Shown in pieces: positions 1 through 6,001 of a stretch of 8,030 nucleotides of DNA. This DNA is from Longimicrobiales bacterium (GTDB lineage Bacteria; Gemmatimonadota; Gemmatimonadetes; Longimicrobiales; Gaopeijiaceae). Position 1 is the first letter of the stretch. Each line of letters starts with the position of its first letter. Below the pieces are notes generated by a model. That model saw nothing but the letters and a program-made list of their open reading frames with translations, searched no databases and was not told the DNA's origin. The stretch covers positions 1 to 8,030 of the forward strand of contig JAKMDG010000428.1 of assembly GCA_022428035.1 (NCBI GenBank), written 5' to 3'. The translations under genes were made by a program, and so were the position numbers.

Positions 1-1203
1 GACTACGACCGTCCCGACGATTCGATCTTGGATGGCCTGTCGATTCGAATCCCACCAGATCTGAGCGAAGCCGAGCAGCCCTGTAGCAAAACCCGCCGCG
101 TACCCACCCGCCCGTTCAAAGGCAGTCCACCACGTGATCGCTTCACCGTCGAGCCGCACCACCCGGACGCCCATCATGCGCTTACCGATCGTCTGCCCAT
201 TCCACCAGGAGAGAAACACACTCATGTAAATCGCAGCCCAACCGAACCCGAACCCGAGTTCGTCGAGCCGGGCCCGAACCCACCCGAAGAGTCCCCCACT
301 CGAAGACTCCTCAAGTTCAGCCTCAGCCTCCCTCAGATCATGCTCTACAGCCTGCAGCTGTTGTGCGAGTTGATCTGAACGGGCCTGCAGGGCGCCCATT
401 GTATCCGACGCCAGGATCGGTCCCAATCGGGCCTCGAGAGCTGAAATCCACGCCGGGTCGGAGACATCGTCCTGAGCGAGAAGAGCATAGGTCGTGAACG
501 CCTCGCTCTCCGTCAGGGCAGCCACCCGAGACTCGATATCATCTGTCGTCTCGACCTCCCGCTCCAGGCCTTCGAGCTGTTCATCATCTGCAAGCAGACG
601 ATCCACAACACCCGGCCACTCGGAACCCCATGCCTGATCCTCAGGCATCATAGCCAGCAGCGCCTCACGCACGCCCCCTTCACTCCAACCACGCTCCCGG
701 GCCAGAGTCACGAGAGCCCGGCCCGTGGTCTCTGCCTCCTCGATCGACTGGGCTGAGGCAAGGTCGTCGACGAAGCCCAGCGCCTCGACGCCCATCAGCA
801 CGGATTCGACTGATGTCGCCACCGCTGAAACGGTCTCACGCGCGTCCGGAGCGCCTCCTCTCCCGAAGCTGGGCCCGAAAACGAACCACAAGGACGCGGT
901 GGCAATCGCGATCACAATCCCCAGGCATCCAACGGACAAGCGCATCGCTCGTCCGAAGACGCTGTTCCGGACCTTCGTCCGTTTGAAGCCTGCCCTCACG
1001 AAAAAGGCGGCGGCCACGACACCTAGAATCAGGGAAAAACTCTTCGTCACTGCAGTGATGAGCCCGATGAGGACGGCGTCAATCACCAGCGCCACCGCCC
1101 TTCGGCGCGGCGATGCCAGGGGCACGCCGATCAAGTCCTCCGCGACCTCGAAGGCATCCGGCGTGATGACGCTCCGCGGGTCTCGATGTGTTGACGCGGT
1201 CAT
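1..1203 (-). CDS. RDD-family membrane protein with a large insertion (3' end outside window)
   Basis: I read 401 codons without a stop from the ATG at 1203 to the left edge. The C-terminal part is a clear RDD domain: a membrane helix near residues 318-335, the motif GQTIGKRMMGVRVVRLDG at 336-353, Arg364 in FERAGG, another helix at 366-384, and DRIVGTVVV at 393-401, which is the usual end of the domain. The matching first RDD helix, with its Arg and Asp (RRRAVALVIDAVLIG, about 33-47), sits at the N-terminus. Between them lie about 270 residues: two further hydrophobic stretches (57-69 and 89-108), an acidic helical region, and a likely coiled coil at 272-302. RDD proteins are usually about 130-200 residues; their roles are poorly defined, some being proposed ion transporters. 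No Shine-Dalgarno is visible, so translation is probably coupled to the gene 10 bases upstream. The family call is firm; the function is unknown. Confidence 0.85.
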   Translation of the reverse strand, partial: MTASTHRDPRSVITPDAFEVAEDLIGVPLASPRRRAVALVIDAVLIGLITAVTKSFSLILGVVAAAFFVRAGFKRTKVRNSVFGRAMRLSVGCLGIVIAIATASLWFVFGPSFGRGGAPDARETVSAVATSVESVLMGVEALGFVDDLASAQSIEEAETTGRALVTLARERGWSEGGVREALLAMMPEDQAWGSEWPGVVDRLLADDEQLEGLEREVETTDDIESRVAALTESEAFTTYALLAQDDVSDPAWISALEARLGPILASDTMGALQARSDQLAQQLQAVEHDLREAEAELEESSSGGLFGWVRARLDELGFGFGWAAIYMSVFLSWWNGQTIGKRMMGVRVVRLDGEAITWWTAFERAGGYAAGFATGLLGFAQIWWDSNRQAIQDRIVGTVVV

Positions 1204-1213
1204 ATGACCAGGC

Positions 1214-1660
1214 TCAACGGCGGCGCGCCCAGAGCACCAGCGCCAGGCCGACAGCAGCACCGAGGATGGCACCCCCAGCAACCATGTTCAGCCTGGGCGT
1301 AGTCAGCGGAGCGGAGGGCACGACCGGTGCATCGCGGTCCTCTGCGATCAGAACGGCCTCGTGAGGACGATCGAGCGTAGAATCGTCTGCGCTGTACGTC
1401 ACAGTCTGACTTGTGGTTCCAGACCAGTCGCACGTTTGACAGCCTAACTGATCCCGATCACGGGCAGTCCTGTTAGGCCATCCGACTTCGTCCCCGCACA
1501 ACGGACATCCATTGCCACTCGGCAGAGGCACAAGCGCTGCATAGAGTGCTCCTTTTGACAGATCGAGATCCTCTGCGATCTGGTTCACGCTGCGATCAGA
1601 GCCCCAGTAGAACTCATTGGCGTTCGCAGCGATCTCTGGCGTGACCTCGGAGGCATGCAT
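1214..1660 (-). CDS. Helix-turn-helix / zinc-ribbon protein with C-terminal membrane anchor
   Basis: This is a 148-residue protein of a type I cannot name. A helix-turn-helix-like segment lies at about 23-42 (SVNQIAEDLDLSKGALYAAL). It is followed by a four-cysteine zinc-ribbon-like module with CPLC at 52-55 and CQTC at 74-77. After an acidic, proline-containing linker comes one hydrophobic helix at about 125-144, then a basic WARRR end. This order predicts a tail-anchored protein with its DNA- or protein-binding head in the cytoplasm. I chose the ATG at 1660 because an AGGAG lies 8 bases upstream (1669-1673). The frame extends to a GTG at 1723, but that has no ribosome site and would cross a palindrome. 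It is the first gene of a pair with the RDD protein, so a joint role at the membrane is likely but inferred. The HTH could mediate protein contacts rather than DNA binding. Confidence 0.75.
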   Translation of the reverse strand: MHASEVTPEIAANANEFYWGSDRSVNQIAEDLDLSKGALYAALVPLPSGNGCPLCGDEVGWPNRTARDRDQLGCQTCDWSGTTSQTVTYSADDSTLDRPHEAVLIAEDRDAPVVPSAPLTTPRLNMVAGGAILGAAVGLALVLWARRR

Positions 1661-1668
1661 GGCGTTTT

Positions 1669-1673
1669 CTCCT
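1669..1673 (-). promoter_or_regulatory. Shine-Dalgarno deciding the HTH/zinc-ribbon start
   Basis: AGGAG on the minus strand lies 8 bases before the ATG at 1660. It supports that start over the in-frame GTG at 1723 and the ATG at 1705. Confidence 0.6.
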
Positions 1674-1699
1674 GCCTTGACCCATCCTGCTCGTTGGGA

Positions 1700-1713
1700 G
1701 AACATAACTGTTC
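1700..1713. promoter_or_regulatory. Perfect inverted repeat in divergent promoter region (candidate operator)
   Basis: GAACA-TAAC-TGTTC is a 14-base palindrome with 5-base arms. It lies between the divergent HTH/zinc-ribbon gene and the alpha/beta hydrolase gene. It resembles an operator half-site pair, and the nearby HTH protein is the obvious candidate binder. The spacing (GAAC-N6-GTTC) does not fit the N4 spacing of the Gram-positive-type LexA box. Confidence 0.3.
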
Positions 1714-1780
1714 GTCGCTTCACGCCACAGCCGTAAGTCTGCGTCCGACGTAAACTTCCGCCTCAGCCCAACATATTCTC

Positions 1781-2440
1781 TTGGCCCTCGGCGCACTCAA
1801 GATCCCAGTTTCGCACGGTCACCTGGAGGCTCGCGTTAAAGAGCCCGACGGTTCTCTCCGTGGCGCGGCAATTGTGTGTCACCCGCACCCGATTCACGGG
1901 GGCACGATGCACACCAAAGCCGTGTACAGGTCGGCACAGGGTTTCAACGACGCCGGGCTTGTCACCCTGCGCTTCAACTTCCGGGGGGTCGGGACCAGCA
2001 CCGGGAGTCACGATGACGGTATCGGCGAGCAGGATGACCTGAGAGCAGCACTGGACTGGTTGGAGTCAGAGTATCCTCACTTACCCCTCGTGGTCGGCGG
2101 CTTCTCGTTTGGATCCATGGTCGGTCTGTCGGTCGGCTCAGACGATCACCGGGTCGTTGGCCTCCTGGGGATTGGCCTCCCGGTCGCTCTCGATGACCGC
2201 TACGACTACAGCTATCTGTCGAGGGCGGACAAGCCCATCCTGGTCGTGCAGGGAGAGAATGACGAGTTCGGCTCAGGGGAGGAGGTGGCGCGAGCGCTCA
2301 CTCCGCTCGGCAGTCACCTCACGCTCGTGCGCGTGCCAGATACCGACCACTACTTCGAAGGCAAGTTGGCAGAACTTCGAGCAGCAGTCTGGGGATACTA
2401 CAACGCTGGCCCAGGAGCGAGGATTCTGGCCGCCATCTGA
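1781..2440 (+). CDS. Alpha/beta-fold hydrolase, COG2945 type
   Basis: This 219-residue cytoplasmic protein has the pattern of the COG2945 predicted hydrolases. HPHP (34-37) and FNFRGVG (65-71) form the oxyanion-side region. The nucleophile elbow is GFSFG (107-111, Ser109). The likely acid is Asp161 in QGEND, and the likely base is His190 in DTDHYF. Length and N-terminus (KIPVSHGHLEARV) match the family. Substrate is unknown; these enzymes are assumed to act on esters or similar acyl compounds. The start is uncertain. TTG at 1781 is the only usual start codon after the in-frame stop at 1751-1753 that keeps the family N-terminus, and it has no Shine-Dalgarno. It is the first gene of a plus-strand unit; the next gene begins 13 bases after its stop. 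Confidence 0.85.
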   Translation: MALGALKIPVSHGHLEARVKEPDGSLRGAAIVCHPHPIHGGTMHTKAVYRSAQGFNDAGLVTLRFNFRGVGTSTGSHDDGIGEQDDLRAALDWLESEYPHLPLVVGGFSFGSMVGLSVGSDDHRVVGLLGIGLPVALDDRYDYSYLSRADKPILVVQGENDEFGSGEEVARALTPLGSHLTLVRVPDTDHYFEGKLAELRAAVWGYYNAGPGARILAAI

Positions 2441-2443
2441 TCC

Positions 2444-2449
2444 GGGGGA
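2444..2449 (+). promoter_or_regulatory. Shine-Dalgarno for the 83-residue protein
   Basis: GGGGGA lies 4 bases before the ATG at 2454. It selects this start inside a longer open frame whose upstream part only shadows the hydrolase gene. Confidence 0.5.
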
Positions 2450-2453
2450 AGTT

Positions 2454-2705
2454 ATGCGCAGCCGGGACCGTGTCCTGCAGAGCCTCGAGAATGTGTATCG
2501 CGCCGCGTTTGCCGCAGCGGAGGCTGCGAGCGACTCCGAGCGTATGGAGGCGCTCGACATGGACTATCAGCGTGACCAACTGCAGCTAGAGATCCTGCTG
2601 GACATCCGCGAGGTTCTCAGGCCCGAGCCCGAGGACTCGGCAGACCGGACCATCTCGCTCCTCGAAAAGGCTCAGAGCATCCGCAAATTGACCAAGCTTC
2701 GATGA
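2454..2705 (+). CDS. Small helical protein of unknown function (83 aa)
   Basis: I do not recognise this protein. It is short, charged and almost certainly all-helical, with runs such as SLENVYRAAFAAAEAA (10-25) and a leucine-rich stretch at about 42-57. It has no cysteine, no membrane segment and no signal peptide. Coding status rests on the good GGGGGA ribosome site, its exact fit between two recognised genes (13 bases after the hydrolase stop, 1 base before the GTG of the adenosyltransferase), and a sensible amino-acid composition. The position suggests co-translation with the adenosyltransferase. It might be a helical adaptor or a dimerising partner, but nothing in the sequence shows this. 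Confidence 0.7.
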   Translation: MRSRDRVLQSLENVYRAAFAAAEAASDSERMEALDMDYQRDQLQLEILLDIREVLRPEPEDSADRTISLLEKAQSIRKLTKLR

Positions 2706-2706
2706 C

Positions 2707-3270
2707 GTGAAGATCTATACGAGGACCGGCGATGCCGGCGAGACAGCGCTGTTCGGCGGAGGGCGAGTCGCAAAGGACCATCCCCGTGTGGCCGCCTACG
2801 GAACGGTCGACGAGCTCAACGCCACTGTTGGGTGGGCCGCAACCCAAGCTGTCGACCCTGACATCCAGGCTCGACTCGGGCTACTTCAGCACGACCTTTT
2901 TACCCTTGGGTCCGAGCTGGCGACCCCACCCGCCCGTGACGGCCGGACTCGACCCGACGTACCGTCCGTTCCGATCCAGCGGATCGGTGAAATGGAAGCA
3001 TGGATGGACGCGGCGGACGCCGAGTTGCCCGAGCTGCGAGCTTTCGTCCTGCCGGGAGGCTGCGCCGGCGCGGCAGCTCTGCATGTCGCACGCACTGTGT
3101 GCCGAAGGGCTGAGCGCACGGTCGTACATCTCGCGGCCAGGGAGGACGTAAGTGCGGACATGCTCATGTACCTCAATCGGCTGTCGGATCTCCTTTTTAC
3201 GCTGGCCAGACTAGAGAATCACCGACACGGAAACGGCGACGTCGAGTGGGAGAAGAACGCTACGCTCTGA
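2707..3270 (+). CDS. Cob(I)yrinic acid a,c-diamide adenosyltransferase, PduO type
   Basis: This 187-residue enzyme transfers the 5'-deoxyadenosyl group from ATP to cob(I)alamin to give adenosylcobalamin; members of the family are cytoplasmic trimers. The N-terminal ATP-binding motif is intact (KIYTRTGDAGETALFGGG at 2-19), followed by RVAAYGTVDELNA (27-39). The C-terminal core has LPGGCAG (115-121), ARTVCRRAER (128-137) and YLNRLSDLLF (155-164). Arg129, Arg133, Glu136 and Asn157 have the same spacing as the residues I recall as critical in human MMAB (R186, R190, E193, N214). The start is a GTG 1 base after the previous stop, so coupling is likely. The downstream HD-like gene begins 17 bases after its stop, or overlaps it by 25 bases if the GTG at 3246 is used. 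No other cobalamin gene is visible here. Confidence 0.95.
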   Translation: MKIYTRTGDAGETALFGGGRVAKDHPRVAAYGTVDELNATVGWAATQAVDPDIQARLGLLQHDLFTLGSELATPPARDGRTRPDVPSVPIQRIGEMEAWMDAADAELPELRAFVLPGGCAGAAALHVARTVCRRAERTVVHLAAREDVSADMLMYLNRLSDLLFTLARLENHRHGNGDVEWEKNATL

Positions 3271-3287
3271 CAGGTCGGGCGGAGCAG

Positions 3288-3839
3288 ATGGCTCGCTCGT
3301 TGCGTGCCGCACTCCGCGCCCGAGCGGTAGCCAGCCAGGAACAGGAGGCCGTCGTCCGCGGCTTCGCCATGGCGATGCAGAGCCGTATCGCAACACTTGA
3401 CGATGACCACCATCCGGCCTGGTTACACCCGGGTCGTTCAGCGCTGATACTCCTGCATGACGTCGAGCACGTCGACCCGATCGTGGTCATCCTCGCTGCA
3501 CTCCACGAGTCGGTCGACCTGGCGCTGCAACCTCCTCCCGAGGACATTCAGGAGCTCGTTGGCGCGAGCGCGTGGGAGACACTTCAGAGTATCCCGATGC
3601 CGGGCAGTGAACGTCTCGTGGAACGACTGCTCCATCTCGGCCCGGGGCTGGCACTAGCCGCCCTGGCCGAACGCCTGGACCACGTGCGGCACCTCCACAT
3701 GCGGGACGATCTCGTCGACCTTTGGGCCGACACCCATCTCGAGGTCTCCGAAGCATGGCTCCCGTTCGCCGCGAGAGTCCATCCAAGGCTCGCGACGCGA
3801 TACGCCCACTGGGTCCGAACCTTCGCGAAGCGGCTATGA
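3288..3839 (+). CDS. HD-domain protein resembling SpoT/MESH1 alarmone hydrolase, with altered catalytic residues
   Basis: The 183-residue protein follows the layout of the (p)ppGpp-hydrolase HD domain (RelA/SpoT N-terminus, MESH1). HP at 47-48 sits where the first metal-binding His lies. AALHESVDL (70-78) corresponds to AALLHDxVED, and LAALAERLDHVRHL (123-136) corresponds to VKLADRLxNxRxL. The match keeps the three landmark segments and their spacing, but the residues differ. The HD pair is His73-Glu74, the ED pair is Asp77-Leu78, and the D/N pair of the last motif is Glu128/His132. It may be a binding-only or re-tuned enzyme, or may act on another nucleotide. It has no synthetase, TGS or ACT domain. 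The start is uncertain: ATG at 3288 has GGAG 3 bases upstream; a GTG at 3246 would add 14 residues and overlap the adenosyltransferase gene. It is the last gene of the plus-strand unit. Confidence 0.7.
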   Translation: MARSLRAALRARAVASQEQEAVVRGFAMAMQSRIATLDDDHHPAWLHPGRSALILLHDVEHVDPIVVILAALHESVDLALQPPPEDIQELVGASAWETLQSIPMPGSERLVERLLHLGPGLALAALAERLDHVRHLHMRDDLVDLWADTHLEVSEAWLPFAARVHPRLATRYAHWVRTFAKRL

Positions 3840-3842
3840 GCT

Positions 3843-3857
3843 GAGCCGATCAGGCTC
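3843..3857. repeat. Short inverted repeat between convergent genes
   Basis: GAGCC-GATCA-GGCTC is a 5-base-pair stem in the 35-base gap between the HD-like gene and the plug protein gene. It has no T-tract on either side, so terminator activity is doubtful. Confidence 0.2.
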
Positions 3858-3874
3858 TGTGGCCACGGGTCAGA

Positions 3875-5236
3875 TCAGTTGCCGCGCGTATAGATGGCCC
3901 AGACACCGTTCCCACCACCGAGCCCGAACAGATTGCCGGCCTCGACCGGCTTGTAGATCACCATCCGCTCGATGCTCTCAGGTGGGAGCCGGAGCGCAAG
4001 ATCAGGATCGGTGGCACGCACGTCGTTGACGTAGATCATCATCTCCACGCAGCCAGTCTGATTCATCTTCACCTGGCCGGTGATATACCCCACGCAGATC
4101 ACACCATTCGACTGGTGGCGAACGATCACACCCGGAAGGTGCAGTGAGCGAAGGATGTCAGACGCATCTCGCGAGCGTTGTCGGACGGTGTCAATTTCGT
4201 CTCTCGTCACCACGATGCCGCCCCGACGCCTCGCCATTTCGACGGGCGGCGCCTCCGTCGACACGGTAATGGGGGCGATCGGAATCGGTCGGGTATCCAG
4301 CCGCATATCCACCAGCAGCCGCTGCCCGGTGGAGACGACCAGGGTGTCCATCTTGGTCCCGTATGCGATGTGCTCTGTCATCAACATGTAGGTGCCCGGC
4401 GGCACGTCATCGAACTCGAAGTGCCCACCACCGTCGCTGAGCGTCGTAAGCGCTGTACCCCGAATCCACGTCACTGCGCCTGAGATGGCGGCGCCGGACA
4501 ATGCATCCCGTAGCGTCCCTTTGATGTGGCTGGGACTGAGTGGATACAGTGGAAAGTCCGACGCCACATAGCCGTCTCGCACATCGAGCTCGCGGCGCCG
4601 ATTTTGTCGGCCGACGAAATCGACACCACCCAGTACGGGTCGGTCCGTCGGGGCGTCACAGACGCGGAACCATCCATCAGCTCCAGAGCGTACACGGGTG
4701 GAGGCCGACCTCGCCCGTTCATCGGTTTCCCAGGAGATCGTTACCAGCGCCCCTCCCAGTGGCACGTCCGCGCCCCCGTCGTAGACTCTGCCCGCCACCA
4801 CGGCGGCATCGGACGGACGGGTCTCAAGCAGGCACTGCGAGCGAAACACCGTTTCCCGAGACGGCGTAGCGAGGTCTACCGCGACAGGCGCACCTGCGAT
4901 CAACACCGGCACTGGACCGGGTGAGACGCCCATCTCCCCGAGTCGCGTGTGGAAGAAGAGGAGACTGTACTCCCCGTCCGGGACTCCTTCAATCCGATAC
5001 CGCCCCTGAGCGTCTGAAACGCCTCGGTAGGACGTATCCCAGAGGAAGACCGCTGCGTCTCCAAGTGGGCTGTGCGAGATCGAGTCCCATACCATCCCGG
5101 TCACAACTCCACTGGCCGAACCGCTGTCGACCTGAGCCTGAACCTCGATCGCCGATGCACTTCTGGCCGCGACGCCCGGGGTGCCGAGCGCAAGCACGGT
5201 CAAGAAGACGAGAATTGGGGACTTCCGGTCGAGCAA
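3875..5236 (-). CDS. Secreted carboxypeptidase-regulatory-like protein with C-terminal TonB-plug-like domain, no barrel
   Basis: The 453-residue protein starts with a signal peptide (basic MLDRK, hydrophobic core 7-20, probable cleavage after AxA near 24-30). Three regulatory-like beta-sandwich repeats follow: about 43-125 (GRYRIEGVPDGEYSLLF), about 146-233 (GWFRVCDAPTD) and about 237-313 (GHFEFDDVPPGTYMLM). Residues about 338-450 look like a TonB-receptor plug: TRDEIDTVRQRSRDASDILR, then MIYVNDV and a final ESIERMVIYKP...GVWAIYTRG. Cys381 and Cys396 could pair. A complete TonB-dependent receptor would continue with a barrel of several hundred residues; here the frame stops after the plug. 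The start is TTG at 5236 with GGAG 5 bases upstream. The product is expected in the periplasm or at the outer membrane, perhaps binding a ligand or receptor partner; its true role is unknown. Confidence 0.8.
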   Translation of the reverse strand: MLDRKSPILVFLTVLALGTPGVAARSASAIEVQAQVDSGSASGVVTGMVWDSISHSPLGDAAVFLWDTSYRGVSDAQGRYRIEGVPDGEYSLLFFHTRLGEMGVSPGPVPVLIAGAPVAVDLATPSRETVFRSQCLLETRPSDAAVVAGRVYDGGADVPLGGALVTISWETDERARSASTRVRSGADGWFRVCDAPTDRPVLGGVDFVGRQNRRRELDVRDGYVASDFPLYPLSPSHIKGTLRDALSGAAISGAVTWIRGTALTTLSDGGGHFEFDDVPPGTYMLMTEHIAYGTKMDTLVVSTGQRLLVDMRLDTRPIPIAPITVSTEAPPVEMARRRGGIVVTRDEIDTVRQRSRDASDILRSLHLPGVIVRHQSNGVICVGYITGQVKMNQTGCVEMMIYVNDVRATDPDLALRLPPESIERMVIYKPVEAGNLFGLGGGNGVWAIYTRGN

Positions 5237-5241
5237 TGGAG

Positions 5242-5245
5242 CTCC
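5242..5245 (-). promoter_or_regulatory. Shine-Dalgarno supporting a TTG start
   Basis: GGAG on the minus strand lies 5 bases before the TTG at 5236, directly ahead of the signal peptide. No ATG is available near this point in the frame. Confidence 0.45.
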
Positions 5246-5273
5246 GGCTGCATGGCGACCTTACGAGCGAGTC

Positions 5274-5284
5274 GTACACTGTAC
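5274..5284. promoter_or_regulatory. Palindrome in the plug-protein/fdxA divergent region
   Basis: GTACA-C-TGTAC is a perfect 11-base inverted repeat in the 168-base gap between divergent genes. It could be an operator or overlap a promoter; no regulator can be assigned. I found no convincing -35/-10 pair elsewhere in this gap. Confidence 0.25.
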
Positions 5285-5404
5285 CATACGCGCATCGGGC
5301 GGACTCCCTACAGACAGGCCGGGCCGGCAGAACATGCTTGCCTCGTGCGGCGCAACTGTAGAGCTTCTGAGCGCCTGACGACCTCATCCGGACACGTTGG
5401 TTCC

Positions 5405-5638
5405 ATGACGTATATCATCGCCGAGCCCTGCATCGAGACGAAAGACGCGAGTTGCGTCGAGGTGTGCCCCGTCGACTGCATCTACGAGGGTGAGGATCAG
5501 TTCTACATCCATCCGGACGAGTGCATCGACTGCGGCGCCTGTGAGCCGGAATGCCCGGTTCAGGCGATCTTCCCCGATACAGACGTACCGAACGAGTGGA
5601 CGAACTTCACGAAGAAGAACGCAGACCATTTCGAGTAG
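5405..5638 (+). CDS. fdxA: 7Fe ferredoxin (3Fe-4S/4Fe-4S), FdxA type
   Basis: This 77-residue soluble electron carrier closely follows the N-terminal two thirds of Azotobacter ferredoxin I. Cys9, Cys17 and Cys50 fit the ligands of the [3Fe-4S] cluster. Cys21, Cys40, Cys43 and Cys46 fit those of the [4Fe-4S] cluster. Cys25 corresponds to the extra, non-ligand cysteine (Cys24) of that protein. The acidic end (NEWTNFTKKNADHFE) shows this is the short form without the C-terminal extension. The frame is open upstream, but MTYIIAEPC is the normal N-terminus, so ATG 5405 is chosen; the ribosome site is weak. It is monocistronic, ended by the hairpin at 5668-5705. Its redox partner is not visible here. 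Confidence 0.95.
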   Translation: MTYIIAEPCIETKDASCVEVCPVDCIYEGEDQFYIHPDECIDCGACEPECPVQAIFPDTDVPNEWTNFTKKNADHFE

Positions 5639-5667
5639 GGCCGATCGGGCGGGCAACCCGAGTAATC

Positions 5668-5707
5668 AAAGAGCGGCGGAGGCGATGTGGCCTCCGCCGC
5701 TCTTTTT
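5668..5707 (+). terminator. Strong intrinsic terminator of fdxA
   Basis: A perfect 16-base-pair stem (5668-5683 with 5690-5705) and a 6-base loop GATGTG is followed by a short T run (5703-5707, partly within the stem). It begins 30 bases after the fdxA stop. It also lies just past the stop of the convergent 53-residue gene and may serve both strands, although the minus-side T-tract is poorer. Confidence 0.85.
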
Positions 5708-5727
5708 GTATCACACGACGTAGGGCC

Positions 5728-5889
5728 TTATAGGCCAAGCTCCCGTATGCGCTCGAGCGAAATCGTGGACTGAGTCTCACCGGCCGGAATCAGGCGCGAG
5801 AGCTCGGACTCCTCTTTCTGCTGGCGCACCAGGAGGATCGTCGTCGCAAGAGCGGCTGCACTCAGCAGCCCGATCGCGAAGTTCTTCAT
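5728..5889 (-). CDS. Small single-span membrane protein (53 aa)
   Basis: The frame begins MKNFAIGLLSAAALATTILL, one hydrophobic helix at about 4-21, then a charged segment with RQQKEESELSRL (22-33) and the end SLERIRELGL (44-53). It lacks a lipobox or a clear cleavage site, so it is probably anchored with its C-terminus outside the cytoplasm or as a simple inner-membrane peptide. A strong GGAGGAGG (5894-5901) stands 4 bases before the ATG at 5889, which is good evidence that it is translated. The open frame extends much further upstream, but that part only shadows the M20 gene. I do not recognise the family. It diverges from the M20 deacylase and converges on fdxA. Confidence 0.7.
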   Translation of the reverse strand: MKNFAIGLLSAAALATTILLVRQQKEESELSRLIPAGETQSTISLERIRELGL

Positions 5890-5990
5890 GACGCCTCCTC
5901 CGGATGAAAACAAAACCGGGGTGGACCCAGCATCGACGCGTGCACACGCTGTGCGATGTACTATCGAGACTTTCTCCGGATTCACCTTGG

Positions 5991-5996
5991 TATATA
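5991..5996 (+). promoter_or_regulatory. Possible -10 element for a leaderless M20 transcript
   Basis: TATATA ends 5 bases before the ATG at 6002, the spacing expected if transcription starts at the start codon. No Shine-Dalgarno precedes that ATG. The -35 region at the right distance (GACTTT, 5968-5973) is poor, so this is tentative. Confidence 0.25.
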
Positions 5997-6001
5997 CGAA
6001 C

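Noticed and set aside
28..378. Plus-strand open frame
   Set aside because: It is antisense to the RDD protein, whose frame shows clear domain motifs; the plus-strand product is low-complexity proline/arginine-rich.
725..1207. Plus-strand open frame of 160 codons
   Set aside because: It is antisense to the N-terminal part of the RDD protein, and its product is a Ser/Thr/Ala-rich shadow with no domain.
1700..1713. LexA/SOS box reading of the GAACA...TGTTC palindrome
   Set aside because: The half-sites are separated by 6 bases as GAAC-N6-GTTC, not the 4 expected, and no SOS gene is adjacent.
1661..1723. N-terminal extension of the HTH/zinc-ribbon protein to GTG 1723
   Set aside because: There is no ribosome site at the GTG, while AGGAG stands 8 bases before the ATG at 1660.
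2109..2453. Upstream extension of the 83-residue protein
   Set aside because: It shadows the hydrolase in another frame; the strong ribosome site lies at 2444-2449.
5072..5404. Long N-terminal extension of the ferredoxin
   Set aside because: It overlaps the plug protein on the other strand and is arginine-rich; the canonical ferredoxin start is at 5405.
5888..6001. 38-codon extension of the M20 deacylase
   Set aside because: It does not match the family N-terminus and starts on top of the start codon of the divergent 53-residue gene.
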